A stretch of 64,000 nucleotides of DNA from Amblyornis subalaris (taxonomy: Eukaryota; Chordata; Aves; Passeriformes; Ptilonorhynchidae): positions 357,266 to 421,265 of the forward strand of contig JACAXG010000109.1 in assembly GCA_018881555.1 (NCBI GenBank), in the 5' to 3' direction. Each line of letters begins with the position of its first letter. Position 1 is the stretch's first letter. Under the pieces are notes generated by a model. It did no database searches. It had not been told where the DNA came from and saw only the letters and a list, made by a program, of their open reading frames with translations. Both the position numbers and the translations under genes were made by a program. This document shows, piece after piece, positions 1 to 14,765 of this stretch.

Positions 1-3000
1 AGTTTTGGAGACCTCAAGGAAAATTGTTAATATTTCTGTTAGCACAGCAGGTTCAATTTTCTTTTTTGCATTTAGAGGTGTATTTTTATTCATATTTGTT
101 TTTCAGCTCCAAATATGAAGTGATATGAACTCCAAATAAGTTCAAGATTTTCTTTTCAGTTAAATAACTTATTTCAGTTTCTTTGCTATAGATATGTAGG
201 ACTTCTAACACTTAACCATCAGCAATTAATTAAGATCAAATACTAGTGATGGGGACCCCAAAAACATTTGTGTACAGGTCTACAGAACACATATTTTGGT
301 GTAGTACAGAATTTAGTCTTAACAAGACTGGTGGCAGTACTCAGTCCACAGTCATGCTTAAATGGCTATAATGAAGAACAAGAACTGCAAAGATGTGGAG
401 AAATTATGTGCTGAAAGTCTATCCCTATAATATCATTTGAACATCCAACTTTCCATGGATTGTTCTTAAAGTTTGGTATTTGATCTCCATTGTATCTTGC
501 TAGTCTCTAACTCAGGGTGTTGACATAGATGTGTTGGACATGCATATATGCAAATTGCACTAATGTGAATGACTACAAAAGATAGAATTTGAGTCCATAT
601 TCACAATTCTGTTCTCACTAGAAATAGTTAGCTTTGGATTTAAAGATGATATTTAAAAACTCAGCCCTTGAAGGGAAAGTCTGTGTTCTAGTTCTTTGTG
701 AATAGCACAAGGGGGACATAGAGATATATTAATTGTGCTGTGCTAAGAACCGGGTGAGAGGTAGTAGTGTTTAATAGTGAATAGGAATTAAAATGTTGAG
801 GGCTTTTTTGTAATGTAAATCAGCAAAGGAGGGAGAAAAATTGTTCTACCATTCTTTTCTTCAAGAACTTCCATCTATTTGTAGGAAGAACCATATAGGA
901 CTATTGTGCTATAAAATCCATGAACATCAATTCACTTCCTGAAAGTCCCTTAGCTGTGCAGGAACAATGATCAGACTTGCAGTGCCAAGCACCAATTCCC
1001 TCACCAGACTCCTTTATAGAGGCTAATTTCCCTGCTGTTCCCAGAATCTGGCTCCCTTTCCCCACTGCCCCTTCTCAGCTGGAGCCACTCAATAGACTGA
1101 AGGAGATATTTTTGCTGCCTGTTTTGGAAAATGGCAGATGAAAGATGGAATTAGCACCCACCATTCCGAAGGACTCCAATACCATAGTTTTCGCTTAAAG
1201 TGAGATGAAGTGAGGTGTCCCAGTCTTTGGATTTCTGCTCTTTTATTTTCAGAGTATTTCTCTTTTTTGTTGAGAAAGAACCGTGCCAAGATATCACTTA
1301 TTTCAGGCACCCAAGTGGATCTATATGGCTACAACCTTCTCCAGTTGAGTTAGAAGATGCTGTTGTCATTATGCGGGAGAAAATGATGTTCACCTCCCCC
1401 GCAAAATGTGGGGTAGCCTATTATACACTGCCTCTAGACTCATAGCTACAGGACCCTTCAAACTCCCTCTGATCACAAACCTTGGCCAAGCTGTGACACA
1501 AAACAGCTGTTGACAACCGTATCCTCCAATTCTACCAAATACCCTGGTGAACCCAACTTTACCCTAGAACCAAATAAAACCTGGAGATGACAATCACTAC
1601 CTTTATTTCTATGGGAGAGATTGAAATAAATTAAAACTTGGTTCAGTGAGAGACAAAGTATGACCTGAAATCACCTGAATACAGATGCAGACAGAAAGAT
1701 TATCTCACATCACATCACTGAATATTAGATGAGTTTGATAAGTTTTACTGTTTTTAATTTGNGAGAACTGAAAAAGAATTAAGTAAATACTAAATGTCAT
1801 ACCAAAGTGAGTCCCAAGATGGAGATTTGTATAAAATTAACAACCCTGTGAAACTGAAGGCATTAGGAGTGGTATAGGGAAAGAAAGGAGGAGGGAATGT
1901 TTGAAAGAACAGTAAGAAGGTGAATAAAAAGCAGGAGGATGAGATTCAACCAAGAAACTCCAAAGTCTCACTTGCCATTTCAAAGTGGTTTTTTCCTCCC
2001 AGCATACTTTTACTAAGCATCAAATGGATTTCTATATATAGATCTTCCTTCACTGATTTGTGTGGTACTTAGCCAGGAGCCTTGAGTAACTGTTTTATAA
2101 CTTGTTCCACAATTTTAGTGCTAGACACATGTTTAGTGGTGATATAGCCTATTGATTGCAGAGAACACATCACATTTCTCCTATATTATTTCTGTCTCAT
2201 AAAACTAGAACTTCAGTAACTCTTTGGAGAAAGGATATCCTTAATATAGAACAATGAATCCAAGGTGGAGAAATTTTACTGCAATGAAATAAGTTGTTCA
2301 GGATGTTGTTTCATAATATTTTGTTTCTTTCATATCCCGTGCTTTCAGCAAATGCTGACAGGTTCTTTTGGGGCTCCAGTGATTATCTTGAAACATTCCA
2401 AAGAGTCTGGCAGCTAACCATCTCCTATAGATCTCTGTTGCTGTCTGAATGTGCCATTTTCAGCTATCTACTTGGGAANCTTCATTTCCATATGCTCCAG
2501 ATTCTAGTAATTCCAAATATACTTTCCCTGCTGAAATGAAAAATCATTTCATCTCAAAAGTTTCACACATAAACATGATTATTCTGAAGAAAAAAAAATC
2601 TGAACAAGACTGAACAGAAACTTCCTATTTTTTTAAAACATTTTAAACCATTGCCCTTCACTTAGTTGTGAATGACCTTTGTGAATGAACACTGATTTCA
2701 AACTGAAATGCCTGCAGTTAATTGCCTATGCCTCTTTCCTGAACTAGAAGTTCCTACTTATTCACTTTCAGCTTGAGATACTGGGAAATGGAAGTAGAGT
2801 TGCAAGAATCCACATTTCTGATAACTACCACAGTGTTTGTTAGTAGAGGGACATAGTGAGTTTCATTCCTCTATCTTACTAGTGCAAGAGAGTTGCATTT
2901 AAATTTCAGCTTACTGGTCAAGAAGAACAGAAAAAAGGAGTTTCACTCTTGAGATCGAAGAGATAAAACCCATATGGATGAAAATCCTAGAATTTCCAGG

Positions 3001-3689
3001 GCTGAATATAGGTTCTTGGTGAGTGCATTAATTAAATGTTACTAGCAAAGCTGCAAATTATTTTCTAAGACTATATTTTCAAGCTGTCATCTCTCTACAG
3101 AATGATGTCCATGGAGACATTTTCCCTTGTTAACTTTGGCTTGGTACTGACAGTGGACCACCACAAATAGGGCAGCTGATTACCACCAGAAGGTTTACTG
3201 CTGTGTTTTGTAGATGTGTGTCTACATGTTTAAACAACTAGAACTTTAAAACAGTCAGTGTTAGCCTGCTACCTCGTTGACAGAACCGCTACACATCTGG
3301 GCCCTCCCATGCGGTTTTTGCTACGCAGGATTGCTTTGGATGAGCTTGAACTGTGTGCTTGGGATTTCCAGATGTACTTTAGCTCTGTGTCCTGAGGCAG
3401 GTTCTGTGAATCCACGAAACCCTGCATGCATTCACCATGTGTGTCTCAGTCTGAGGGCACATACACCATACAGGGGATGTACTCGAGAGCACTGACACTG
3501 CCTGTGACATTGCAGGAGGGTAGCTTGCCCAGTTAAGCAGACACAGCAAGGGTCGCAAGAGTGGAAAGAAACACAGATGTGCTGCACATGGGCAGTGAGA
3601 TTACAGTCTGAAGCCCTGCAGCTGACTGCATTACGGAAAAAACGTGGTGATATATACCTGCAAAAGGGATTAAACCATTTTTGGCATAT
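1..3689. other. AT-rich intergenic DNA, no gene seen
   Basis: The open frames here are short (81 codons at most), overlap on opposite strands and show no recognisable protein family. No repeat with clear ends was recognised. There is one ambiguous base near 1762 and another near 2479. Confidence 0.7.
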
Positions 3690-3990
3690 AAAGACTGCTA
3701 CGGAGGAGAGAGAATGAACTGTTTTCCATGTATATGGTAAACAGGATGAAAAGGAATGGCCTTAAATGGCAGCAGATGGTTTCCAGTCAGACAGTGGCTA
3801 TGTTTTNTGTGTCAGAACTACAAAGCACTGAAAAGGGTGGCTTAGGGAGATTGGAATCTTCATTACTGGCAATACTTAATGACAAGTTAAACATGCACCT
3901 GTCAGGAAATAGATCCTGCTTTACTAAGGACGCTAGGCTAGATGATCTCCCAAGGTTCCTTCTAGGTTTATTTTCTTATGATTTTATGAA
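3690..3990 (+). repeat. Old CR1 LINE 3' end
   Basis: The stretch follows the CR1 3' end in order. It begins with an AATGAACTG..TTTTCCATG segment, then the AAAAGGAATGGCCTTAAATGG portion, a CACCTGTCAGG portion, and CTAGATGATCTCCCAAGGTTCC near 3940. It ends in an imperfect ATGATTTTATG tail near 3978-3988. It is diverged and 5'-truncated, as most CR1 copies are. The 114-codon open frame across it is an accident of this repeat. Confidence 0.8.
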
Positions 3991-6900
3991 CAATAAGTTT
4001 GACATATCCCAAAGATTTCCAATTACAGTGCAAGAACGGACCATCTGTGCAAAACAATCTCAATATGCCTGATGCTTCCTGGAAGCATTTTACATACTGA
4101 AACAGAAACATAACAGTTATATTCATTTATACAAATGTCTGTCCAGAGTCACTGGGTAAAAAATCTGACAGAGACACCAATGAAAAAATGCTTTATTTAT
4201 TTATTTAGCATCTTCTATTGAATTTCAATAATGCCTGATTCTCCAAAGAATAGTGTATGTTGAAGATGCCGAACATCCCACAAGTGTTAAGGTGTAGCCA
4301 TGCCTTTCGTTGAAAATTACCATAGGATCCCATCCCATGTACTCATAAAGGAAAAGATTCACCTTTGTTAAACCTCTAAAGCAGTATTTTAATGAGTGTT
4401 TTCAGGATCAGGTCCGTAANAATATTAGGTATTTATTGTACTGAAACTGTTAGTCCTGTTTAGAGAATGTATCGAACAAATTTCTTTAAACATTTCCTCA
4501 TAGAAGGAAAAAACAAATCTAAAACTGAATTGCAATACTAGTGGATGGTATTTTTCAAGCTGTCTTTAACTGCAGTTTTAACACGATAGGCAGTCATTTG
4601 TAAACAGCTGAATTGAATGGTTGGATATGGAATCAAAGCCTTGAAGTGTTTTGAAATTCCTCAGCTTCAAAAACATGAGGTTCAAAGTGAAAATTGCTCC
4701 TGGATAAACCACTTATAATGGAAGGCTATGCGGGCAAATACAATGATATTATGGACATTTAAGAGCCAGTGAATCAAGTATTAACTCACTCAAGACCACT
4801 TTTGAAACTTTCTTGAAGTGATAGTCATGACTCCAGCGTATATTATTTCTGCAGAGTTGCATTATTCTTATAGACATTGAGAGATATCTTTTGGGGTTCA
4901 TATAGCATACACAAAGGAAACTTATAAATATATGCAGATTAATAATCTTTAAAGTCTATTTGCTAAAAATGTAATATATAGGTAACATAGCAACCTGCCT
5001 AGTCATAGAGTGGAATTTGGTAAAACAATTCAATCTTCTTAACATGAAGAACTGAAGAAAGTATGTGAAGACATCTCTTACTGTCTTTTTCCCTTGTTTG
5101 TTGCTATTGTTGGTGTTCTTTTGTGATAGTAGTTGGTGGTACTAATTAGATCTGGGGTAAGTTCAGAGACACAAAAACAATGTATCCTGTCTGGTGCGCA
5201 TGCTGCAATGATTTTGGCAGTCTTGGAACCTCTCGTTGTAAATGAGAACTGTGATAATGTAAGCTAGGAGTTGGGGAGAGTTCAGTATAAATTTTGAGCC
5301 TAAAAGAAGGAGTCCAAAGACAAGGTGAAAGATACATANGAAAAGAATAGGCAGGTGAAAGTTTGCCTAAGCCGTCTAATATTGGTTTTGTTTCATATTT
5401 ACAGCTTGTTTTATAGCTGTGTATATATATATATACACACACTATATTTATAGCTTGTTATACTTACAAAGTTCCACATTGTAAATTGGACTGCTGTATC
5501 AACAGACACAGAAAGCAAGCTAGCAAAACTCCAAGATGATATCTGAGTTTCACTAAAAACCTAAAGGATATCAGATTCATCCTTCAGCCTGTGGGAGATG
5601 GAGTTCTATTCACGAAAATATGCTGAGAATCAAGTTTCCTAAACTAAATATTTAGTTTAAGCCTTTGATGCATTGGTATGTTCCAAAATTTCATTAAATA
5701 AACTAGACCTTTTTTTTTTTTTTAATTCAGCACAATTTAAAATTGTGCTGCTTTTAAATTATTATCATTTTTAATAGCATACTAAAAAATCTCACGTATC
5801 TGTTCCCTCTACACAAGAAGACAGGGAAAGGTCAAAAGGCTGAGATACGGATGGGAAAGTCTTCTTGTGGAGACTGTGAAGGAAGGGTCGAAGAATAAAA
5901 CTGGCATGGGTTAACAGCATCTTTTTCAGAAGGTCATGAATATTACCCTACATCTACATTCAGCTTCTAAGACACCTAGATCAGAAAAGAAAGACTGCCT
6001 AAAACAAAGAGCAAAGGAGATGCCCAGAACAAAGTGAGGGACAGATGAAGCCAAACAATAGATTGAAGCCAATAAGAGATCCTGGCAAGAAAACAAAGAA
6101 CAAGTTGGAGCCATTAGACACCAAGATAAAGAGGCAAAAGCCAGTGAGTACGAGCATCATACTCATCAGCAAAAATGCCTGGTGACTCACTCACTTAAGG
6201 CTGGAGACAAAAGATCACAGCCACTGACAGTTCCTGAGGAGTGCAAAAGCAGCACATTCTCCTCAGTTGAAAAAGAACTCAGTAAAGGTGGTGAGGACTT
6301 GTAAGTTAACGGTTTTTCCCTTCTGCATCCTAAAAGAGACTTTCATCTGGCATCTAAAGCACTCCTGGGAAAGTGGCTTTGGTCCCTGCAGTGGATGAAA
6401 GCTGAGACTTAATCTTTTGCTTCCCAGGGACCGTTAGGAGAGAGAGTAGAAGCCTCTCCAGTGACACAGGCATTGGGGAAATGGTGGTGAAAAACACCGC
6501 TCTGGTCAACACTGTGGAGGGGAGGAGGAGGAAGGGTAAGGAATCTTTTTTAGGGGATTATTTGAGGTGATGGATAGTGTTGCCCGAGGGAAATCAAAAA
6601 CCAGTTCTTGTGCCCAGTATTTCTTATTATCTCAGTGGCTTCCTACTCAGCTTGCTGGGTAGCTATATCCCATCCCAGACTTGCCTCAGGCTCTGTGTTG
6701 AAATTTAAGTTCTCTAAAACAGGTACTGGGGTTAATAAGCACCACTTGCAACTGTTTCATTGAGAAAACATCTTTTATTTTTCTTGATACCCTGACAAAA
6801 TTTAGAAACATTGCTTGTGGTAAATTTGGGGAGGGATTTTTGGTTTTATTTTCTTTGGTTGGTTGGGTTTTTTTTTTAATATGTCTTTGGCTTTGCTTTA

Positions 6901-9900
6901 ATTGGTGAAGTGATCTGTCATTTACTTAATGATGGGAATAGCTGAACACTTTGAATTAAATCAAGTTTCTATACCTTCCAATTTGGAGCAAGGATGGCAC
7001 AAAAATACGTTAACTGTCCCTTTAGACAAAAAATACCTGGCCAAAAGACATGATGCAAAGGATGGTGATCAGGACAGAATCAGATCTTATGTGGGATAAA
7101 TTTGCAGGGGCAAATTCTTAGATCCTATGAATCTGTCTACTTTCACTAAAAAAGACTTTTTTCCCATCACAGAATGTATCTGACATTGTCTTCAGTAATA
7201 GTTCTGTGACTTCTTAGAAAGACCATTTTACTTGAATTTTTGGTGGTAGGATAGTTACTTAAAATAATCCCTTTTAGATAACTCAATTTGGGAAAAAGCT
7301 AGGAGAGAAATTTATGTCTGTTGAATGCTACTGAGCTCTGCACCCCATGCTGACTTTAGTTACAGAGCTCACTGATACCTCTAATGTAATGAAAAGACTG
7401 AGGCTCTTTGCTTGATATACTGTGTGTTGATGAATTACTGCTTAACCATTGGTCTTAGTGGTTTATACACAAATATATTTCTTGATATCTTCCAAGTCTT
7501 AGATTGTAAAATAGAAATTTTGCTTTGTTGTAGGTTTTTAGTTCTTTTTTTTTTTACTGTTGTTGGTTTTGTAGCAGCAAGCAAAAATGGAAAATTAAGT
7601 AGTTGCACTCTTATATACAGCTTATAATAGCCAGATGAGAAATCCGTGTCACTCCTGTGTATGATTGAAGTATTTGGTCTGCTCAGGAACTGCCTATTTT
7701 AGGATGACATTAGTTACTGCAAATTAGTAATCAAGCTAGACGAATCTGGAGGACTAAAAAGAAAGATTAAGGATGTAGTGAACAATACGTATGTCTCTGC
7801 CAGTCATAACAGCTGTTAAAAATGTCTGTTAGATGCTTTCATCAGCTTTGCTTTCATCCCGTTATTCTGTGATATCTGAAAAGAAATGCATGGTCTTTTA
7901 AATTTTCTTTTAAAATTTATTTCATAGGATGAGTTACTTTAGACAAGAGGTGAACCAGGGGGCATGTAAGAAGTATGCTTAATAAAAAAGAAAATGGAGA
8001 TATAAATTACATAGTCAGACCCTCTCTCATAATGAAAACATTAAAAGAATCTGGAAAACAATATACTGTAAAGCAAAGTATATTTGCAGGAAAAGGCTAA
8101 GCACTACTGATGGCATGGACTTGATCCCTTATTGAAAATATGACAGTTTCTCATTGGCTTTAATGAGCTTTAGTCTCTTGTGATATGAATTTGAAAGCCA
8201 AAAGTGGGAATATGAAAGAGACTTGTGCCTAGTGAGAGAATACACCTTGTTCCACCAGAGATTATTTTAGCTGTGTTTCTGCCAATATAAGGCTTTGCAC
8301 TGTAAGACATCAGCTGAGAGCTGGAGAGAAACTCCCTCTCTTTGAATACAGCAGTGAAGGTAGAGAGATTTCTAGATTCCTACCAAAATACAGGTCTGTT
8401 TGTCACCAGCCAAGAACACATATAAGATGTGTTATATACCAGAATTACATACCAGAATTTTTGTTGCAAGATATCATCCAGCAAATTTCAGAAAATAATG
8501 CTTTTTAGGACTTACCTGAACAGATGGAAAATGTCCATTGGATAAGGCAGGGAAGACAGTTAAAGCACTGGAAAATTTTTATCTTCAGTGAAATTTTTTT
8601 GACCTCTGAGAGCAAATGGAAGCACAACAAGGAAGACGAACAAATGGCTCAAACACTAACAAATCTTCAAGGAAGGTTATAGAAAGCTTAATACTTGAAA
8701 GTGTGACTAGAGGAGGAATTGTTTACCTCACAGCCTAAAGAATGTTTGGGCTGAGCTTGGTCTATACTGGCAGAGAATGCTTAAAATATTAAGAATTTTG
8801 AGAGATATGTATGTAACTTTACACATGACCATAAAACATGCAGAGAAGAGCTGATAAATGAAGGTGTGGCAGCAAATAAAACAGGATTAGACTTCAGAAA
8901 GATGTATAGATACAGGTGAGAACTGCAGGTAAGTAATGCAAATAGTGAAAGCTTAGATGGGACAACAGAACAGCAAGCAGTAGTTAAATGGCTTGTGCTC
9001 TGTTCAGGACTTCAGACATCAAATAGTGCCACCAGAATTATTGAAAGCAGTTATTAATGTGGTGATCGTGACAGAGCATAGCTACTGCCGGGCATAAATC
9101 ATTCTGGAAAGACAGATATAAAAGTAAAGATGATGAATACCACTGCATGTGGTTCTGTATCAGATGCAAAGAAAAAAGGATAGCCAAGAATAAACTAAAC
9201 TCTGCTTCAAGAAAATATTCATTTTAGGAAAGGTTTATAAACTAGATTGTATTGGGGTAGTACTGTAATAGAGTCCCTGGATTGAATTTGGATAGGAAAA
9301 AAATGTGCAGAAAAAAAAGCAGGAAAATAAGTACAGAAGATTATGTCAGTACTGAAGACCTTAATCTCCTAATGATAGATCTGACAACACAGTTATAGGT
9401 CTGTATATTCTGGAATCTCATAGCTGACAAAGTTTTTCATCAGCTAATCAATAATAAAAAACGATGCCAGAAGTGATTTCAGTAAGATATTAAAATGTGA
9501 TCAAACTGGTGATCATGGGAGTGAAAGAGGGATGGGGGAAAAGTGATATCAACAATCAAAACTTTATTTCTGTTAAGCAGAAGATTGAGTTCTGTGATAG
9601 ATTTTTGAACTTCAGATGTTCAAATTTGATCAGTGAAGAGAACTGGTTAGTAAAAGTATAAGAACGAAGAGCTTAAGGGCTTGAATTTAGAACAGGTACA
9701 GAATTTCTTGAAATCAAAGAAATCTGATTTCTTAGCAAGGTAAAAATGTTATCAGAAATTTAAATAGATTCAAAATCCCTCTTCAGGGCATGTTAGAATT
9801 AAAGAATGAATTTAGAAAAAGGGGGATGAAAAGCTTCATTTTCAAAAAAAGTTGAATGTTACAGATCAAGAACTGCAGGGATAAAATAAATATAGCCTAA

Positions 9901-12462
9901 AGTAGGTCTGAACTTACAATATTAAAATCAATAGTAAACATTAAACACACTATATACAAAAAACAAGCTACACAAATAAAAGCAGAATAAGGAAAAAGTG
10001 GTCATTAGCAGTTCAGATGATATTGATACAGTCCAAAAGACAAAAGTGAAGCCTTCATCTCATTTAATCCTAATGGGGGGAAATGGTGAATAAACTAGAA
10101 TACCACACTATTAGAAATGAGGATAAAGAAATTTCCATTGCCAATTCAAGTAGAAATCATTCTTCAAGATTTTATTGCACTGAGATTTTCATGAACCAAC
10201 TAACTCTTACTAGGAAATTCGATTTAAAAAAACCCATGACAATAATGAACAAATGAAGTGTCTGATTTGGAAGTAAGGATTTTTAGTAGGCCAGTATGTT
10301 CTGGGAGAGAAAACTGTTTGAACTAGATGACGATGCTAGTGGAGAACAGGGGGTTTAAACAGGTCACAACAAAATTCATCTAAGAATTAGAAGATTTAAG
10401 TACTGCAGGAGTGGTGGTCTGAATGAATGAGACTACCAACTGGAGCATAAAGAGCCATGAAAACTGGTACAAGTCAGTCTAAGAAAAGCTATACTGAGCT
10501 GTGATTTCTCAGGACTACCCTGCAGAGGCCCCTTCTAATTCCTAATTACTGGAATAATAAATTCTAATTTTCCCATTTTTTTCTTACACTATTCTTCCCT
10601 ACTCCGTGATATTTCAGTTTTAAATGTCAAAATGAATTATGCAAGCGAGTTCTCCTTTGTCCCCTTCATTTTGACAGACTTCAGTCTTTTATCTTAGACA
10701 TAATTTTTCTTGCAAAATTACACTGATTATTCAAACACTCAAAGCAAAAATCAACAGGAATTCAAAATGGAAAAATTAACCTGAATTGGATATATAGCTT
10801 AAATGTATTAAAATCCAAGTTACAGACTTTATTCATTTGTCTTTTCCAATAATTTTCAGGATATATTACTTGAAATTTTTGCAGAAATATTTAAAGGTAT
10901 TCAAACCATCAGAACAGTAAAAACAAAGCCAAAATGCTAACAAAAAAACAACAGAAACTACATATGAAGCAGACTACATTCTTTGCTCTAGCAATCAGTT
11001 TTGTTTCAAAACNTCCTTTGTTCCTGCTGTGCCTCTTTAGCAAAAATGTTATTGCCTGGGTCTCTGCCTGGCCTTTGCTGTAATTAGTGCTAAAGTTCTG
11101 TTCAAAGCACCTCTGAACAAGTTGTCATCCTTCATTGCAGCTTCCATCTTCAGCAAAGCTAAGCTTCTCTTCAAAGTATGAAACATCAAAAGAGTCTTAG
11201 CATTTTCAGAAATAAACTTTAGTTTGATGCTCCCTGTGTCTTTCAGCCCACAGCCTAAGCACTCTTGTGGTTAGGTAAAAACTAATTCCTTCCTCTGGGA
11301 ACTCCTGACAAGGACTGGGAATACTGCATGGTTTTGACTTTTTTATGCTGCAGAACCCATAAAATTTCAAAGACTCTCCAGCTAATTTTATTAAGTAAAA
11401 TGACATCACTCAGCAGTCCTGAAATTCTAGTTCAGTGCATATAGGAGAGAAAAAAGGGCTAAAGAAACCCAATAAAATCTCTCTCAAAGTATTTTAGTTA
11501 TTTAAGTTTCAAATCTCAGATACTGTTTAAAATTAAAGCTTTTCTGCCTCTAAGCTGTTGGCGTAGAAAGGATTTGACTTTTTTTTACCTATCTTTGTTA
11601 GACTTGTAGGAAATTTCAGCAGCAGAAATGAAGAATGCAATTAATTTGCTGAGAAATATCTATGCATACACATGAGTTTTTACATCTGTATGCTGACATA
11701 TAAATATACATTACTGGAAACTACCAGATGAAACATTTGTTAGACAATCCCTAAGCCAGTAAGTTTTCTTTTGACTTGCATAAGGCCCCTTATCAGGCAG
11801 ATGAGATCAGTGCCTACACTGCAATTCATTAAAGATTGCACATAATTTTCTTCAATCTTTAACCAAGTGATATTGTCGGCAGTACATCCAGTATATCTTG
11901 CACTGCAACTTGGACTTCATTAATTGTTGATTGTTTAGAATGTTTTNCTTTGTATGTGCCCTATATTGTTCAGCATATTTTCCTCCAAATTCTGATTTTT
12001 TTTCACACACTTATTTCATGTCCTTAATTTAGTTTCAGCACTTTCCAAAATTCTTACTTCTTACCAATGGCAGCTATTTATCACCTGGCCCTTTTTGGAT
12101 TATGTCAGGTTTTAAACACACTTCTGTAAAGTAGTAACTCAGGGTTGCCAAGTTTCCTTCAAGGCAAGTAGCCCATAACACTGGTGGTAGAAATCATAGC
12201 AGTGTTCTTAGGAAAACCTATAGGAAAATGCCATTATGCAAACTTTTGCTCCTTGATTTAATTTTGATCCTAGGTGGGCAACAGTCTGACTTGCACAGAT
12301 TTTCATGCTTTTTTAAACAGTCTCTTTAGATGTGCTTTAGAGATAAGATCTATATATGTTATAAGCAAAATAAGTCATATAAGAAGCCATATACAAAATC
12401 ATTGCATGACATTTATGGGTTGGTTTAGAGCAGTGTTAAGCTCATGCTTAATTAATTGAAAA
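3991..12462. other. AT-rich intergenic DNA, no gene seen
   Basis: About 8.5 kb with short open frames only. It contains a TA/CA microsatellite at about 5421-5441 and T-rich runs near 5710, 6868 and 7547. The segment at about 8.0-10.5 kb is purine-rich on the plus strand, without clear tandem structure. Two overlapping minus-strand frames at 5926-6190 encode hydrophobic stretches but match no family I know. Confidence 0.65.
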
Positions 12463-12467
12463 GACTC

Positions 12468-13583
12468 TGTATTGGATTGGCCAGGTTTTGGTAGTGGGGG
12501 GCTACAGGGGCAGCTTCTATGAGAAGCTGGTGGCAGCTTCCTCTACATCCAGCAGCGCCAATTCCTGGTGGCTCCAAGAGGGATGTGCCGCTGGCCAAGG
12601 CTGAGCCAATTAGAAATGGTGTCAATATCTCTGATAACAGATTTAAGAAAGAAAAAAAGAAGTTATTGTGCAGTTGTAATTGCAGCCAAAGAACAGGGTG
12701 AGAACATGTGAGAGGAACAACTCTACAGACAGCAAGGTCAGCGGAGAAGGAGGGGGAGGAGGTGCTCCAGGCACCAGAGCTGAGATCCCTCTGCAGCCCA
12801 TGGTGAATACCATGGTGAAGCAGCTGTCCCCCTACATCCCATGGAGGTCCATGAGGGAGCAGAGATCCACCTGCAGCCTGTGTGGAGGCTTTGAAAATGT
12901 GGGGAAACCTGTGCTGGAGCAAGCTGCTGGCAGAGACCCCCAGACCCATGGAGAGAGGAGCTCACACTGGAACAGGTTTTCTGGTGGTACTTGTGACCCC
13001 ATGGGGGACCCACGCTGGAGCAGCCTGTCCTTGAAGGACTGCACCCCCGTAGAAGAGAGACTGCCATTGCAGCAGCCTGAGGAGAACTGCTGACCATGGG
13101 ACAGATTCATGTTGTGGCAGTTCAGGGAGAACTGTTGCCCATGATATGGACTTACATTGGAGAAGTTCATGAAGAACTATCTCCTGTGGGAGGAACCTCA
13201 TGTTGGAGCAAGGGAAGGACTCCTCCCCCTGAGCAGCAGGCAAATCAACATGTGATGAACTGACATAACCCCCATTCCCTGTCTCCCTGCACCACTGGGG
13301 GGAGGAGGTAGAGCTGGGAAGGAGGGGGCGGGGGGGAAGGTATTGTTAAGGTTTTATTTTACTTCTTATTATCCTGCTCTGATTTTGTTAGTAGTAAATT
13401 TGATTAATATTGCTAATTCTAGCCTGTTTTGCCTGTGATGGTATTTGGTGAGTGATCTCTCCCGGTTCTTATGTCAACTCATGAACCCTTTGTTATGTTT
13501 TCTCTCACCTGGCCAACTGTGGAGAGAAGTGAGAGAGCAGCTTCAGTGGGTGCCTGACATCCAGCCAGGGTAAGCCCACTACA
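12468..13583 (+). mobile_element. Solo LTR, avian ERVL-like family A, copy 1
   Basis: The element starts TGTATTGG and ends CACTACA. It is flanked by a perfect 5-bp target-site duplication, GACTC (12463-12467 and 13584-13588), which shows it is a complete insertion of 1116 bases. Inside are degenerate repeats of the type CCATGG..GGAGCAG, a G-rich tract at about 13.3 kb and a polyadenylation-type region near 13.4 kb. No internal retroviral sequence is attached, so it is a solo LTR left by recombination. The overlapping open frames of up to 165 codons on both strands here come from the GC-rich LTR and are not genes. The family name is not certain; the layout is a very common avian LTR type. Confidence 0.88.
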
Positions 13584-13588
13584 GACTC

Positions 13589-14759
13589 ATGCCAGCTTCA
13601 CCTGGAACTGAATTTAGCCTCAACTTCAGCCCCTGAAGACAACAAAAACATTATTCAATTGCATGCCACAGCATGTGAAGTCTTGTGTGACACTGGTGAT
13701 ACATTTCTATGCCTACTGCTGTAATACCTTTTCATCACTTAGACCAGGGGAAATCACCATTAATTATTAGCAATATTGTACCCATAACACAAAATCAGGC
13801 AAATCTGTTTCTGTTCAGTAGAAATCAAAGATATGCTGTAGATGAGAACACTGATCACTCTATTCTAATATATTCTGCCTGACAACAATCACTGTAAATT
13901 TGAGAAAAATGCAAGAACAATGTGGTAACCTATTTTTAGAAGCTTTTTTCAATTCCCCTCAGTAAGTCGTTGCACATGTCCTGAAGCATGAAAATGTCAA
14001 TGGATTATTTTAATTTTCTCTAATGTAACTGCAGAATCCTTATTTTTATTAAAAAAATGTAGATTCTACAATGGATTAATTACACTTTCAGGTAAATAAA
14101 GGATGTCATTTATTAACTTTTAATTGTCTATCTTGTAACTGGAGCATGGCGGATTATGGATGACAAAATAAGGTTATTTTAATTTTAGTTAACTTTAAAA
14201 TCAAATACTGTTAATGCAATTTTATTTATCCTTCTTTCATTTCCTTATACGTTTATCTTTAAGTGGTAGGAAGTTTTTCTCTTGAGCCATGACACTTCAT
14301 TTTCATTTTGGCATTCACATCTTGTGATATGAAAATAATGCTTTTCGTTTTGGATGAATGGCTCCAGTGGCAACACTGATTTCAAAAGCTCCTGTCACCC
14401 TCCTAAACCTTCACTGTGCCTGCTCTTGTTATTGCTCCTGCAACTTTCTAGGTTGTCAACTGTGTCAAACCAAATTACTGCATGGCCAGGTTCAACCTGG
14501 ACCAAAACACTCTCTTTAAACACTGGTGTATCTTCCTCCCTCCCTCCGTCCCTCCCTCCCTCCTTTTTTTGTCTCTGTGTATTTATGTTTTAAGCTGCCC
14601 TCAGTCCACAGGGGAATCCTGCAAATAGCTGAACAAAGAGGACAGTGAGCTGTGACAGCTTGCCAAGGTAGGAACTTCTTAAGCCATACCGTTTCCACAA
14701 ACCCTTCATCTTCAAACTGAGGCTTCTGTCTGTTAGAGAAGCTATTGACAAGATTGGAT
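13589..14759. other. AT-rich intergenic segment, possible conserved non-coding DNA
   Basis: No gene or repeat ends were seen. The part at about 13.9-14.3 kb is rich in TAAT/ATTA cores typical of homeodomain sites, and looks like old unique sequence between young LTRs. A CTCC/CCCT microsatellite lies at about 14532-14565. Conservation is only a guess and cannot be tested here. Confidence 0.4.
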
Positions 14760-14765
14760 TTTTGT

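Noticed and set aside
5926..6190. Hydrophobic minus-strand small open frames
   Set aside because: They overlap each other in two frames and match no known small membrane protein.
12452..13243. Overlapping open frames of 93-165 codons on both strands
   Set aside because: They lie in a solo LTR with a perfect GACTC duplication and recur in the related LTR near 34 kb; no protein family is visible.
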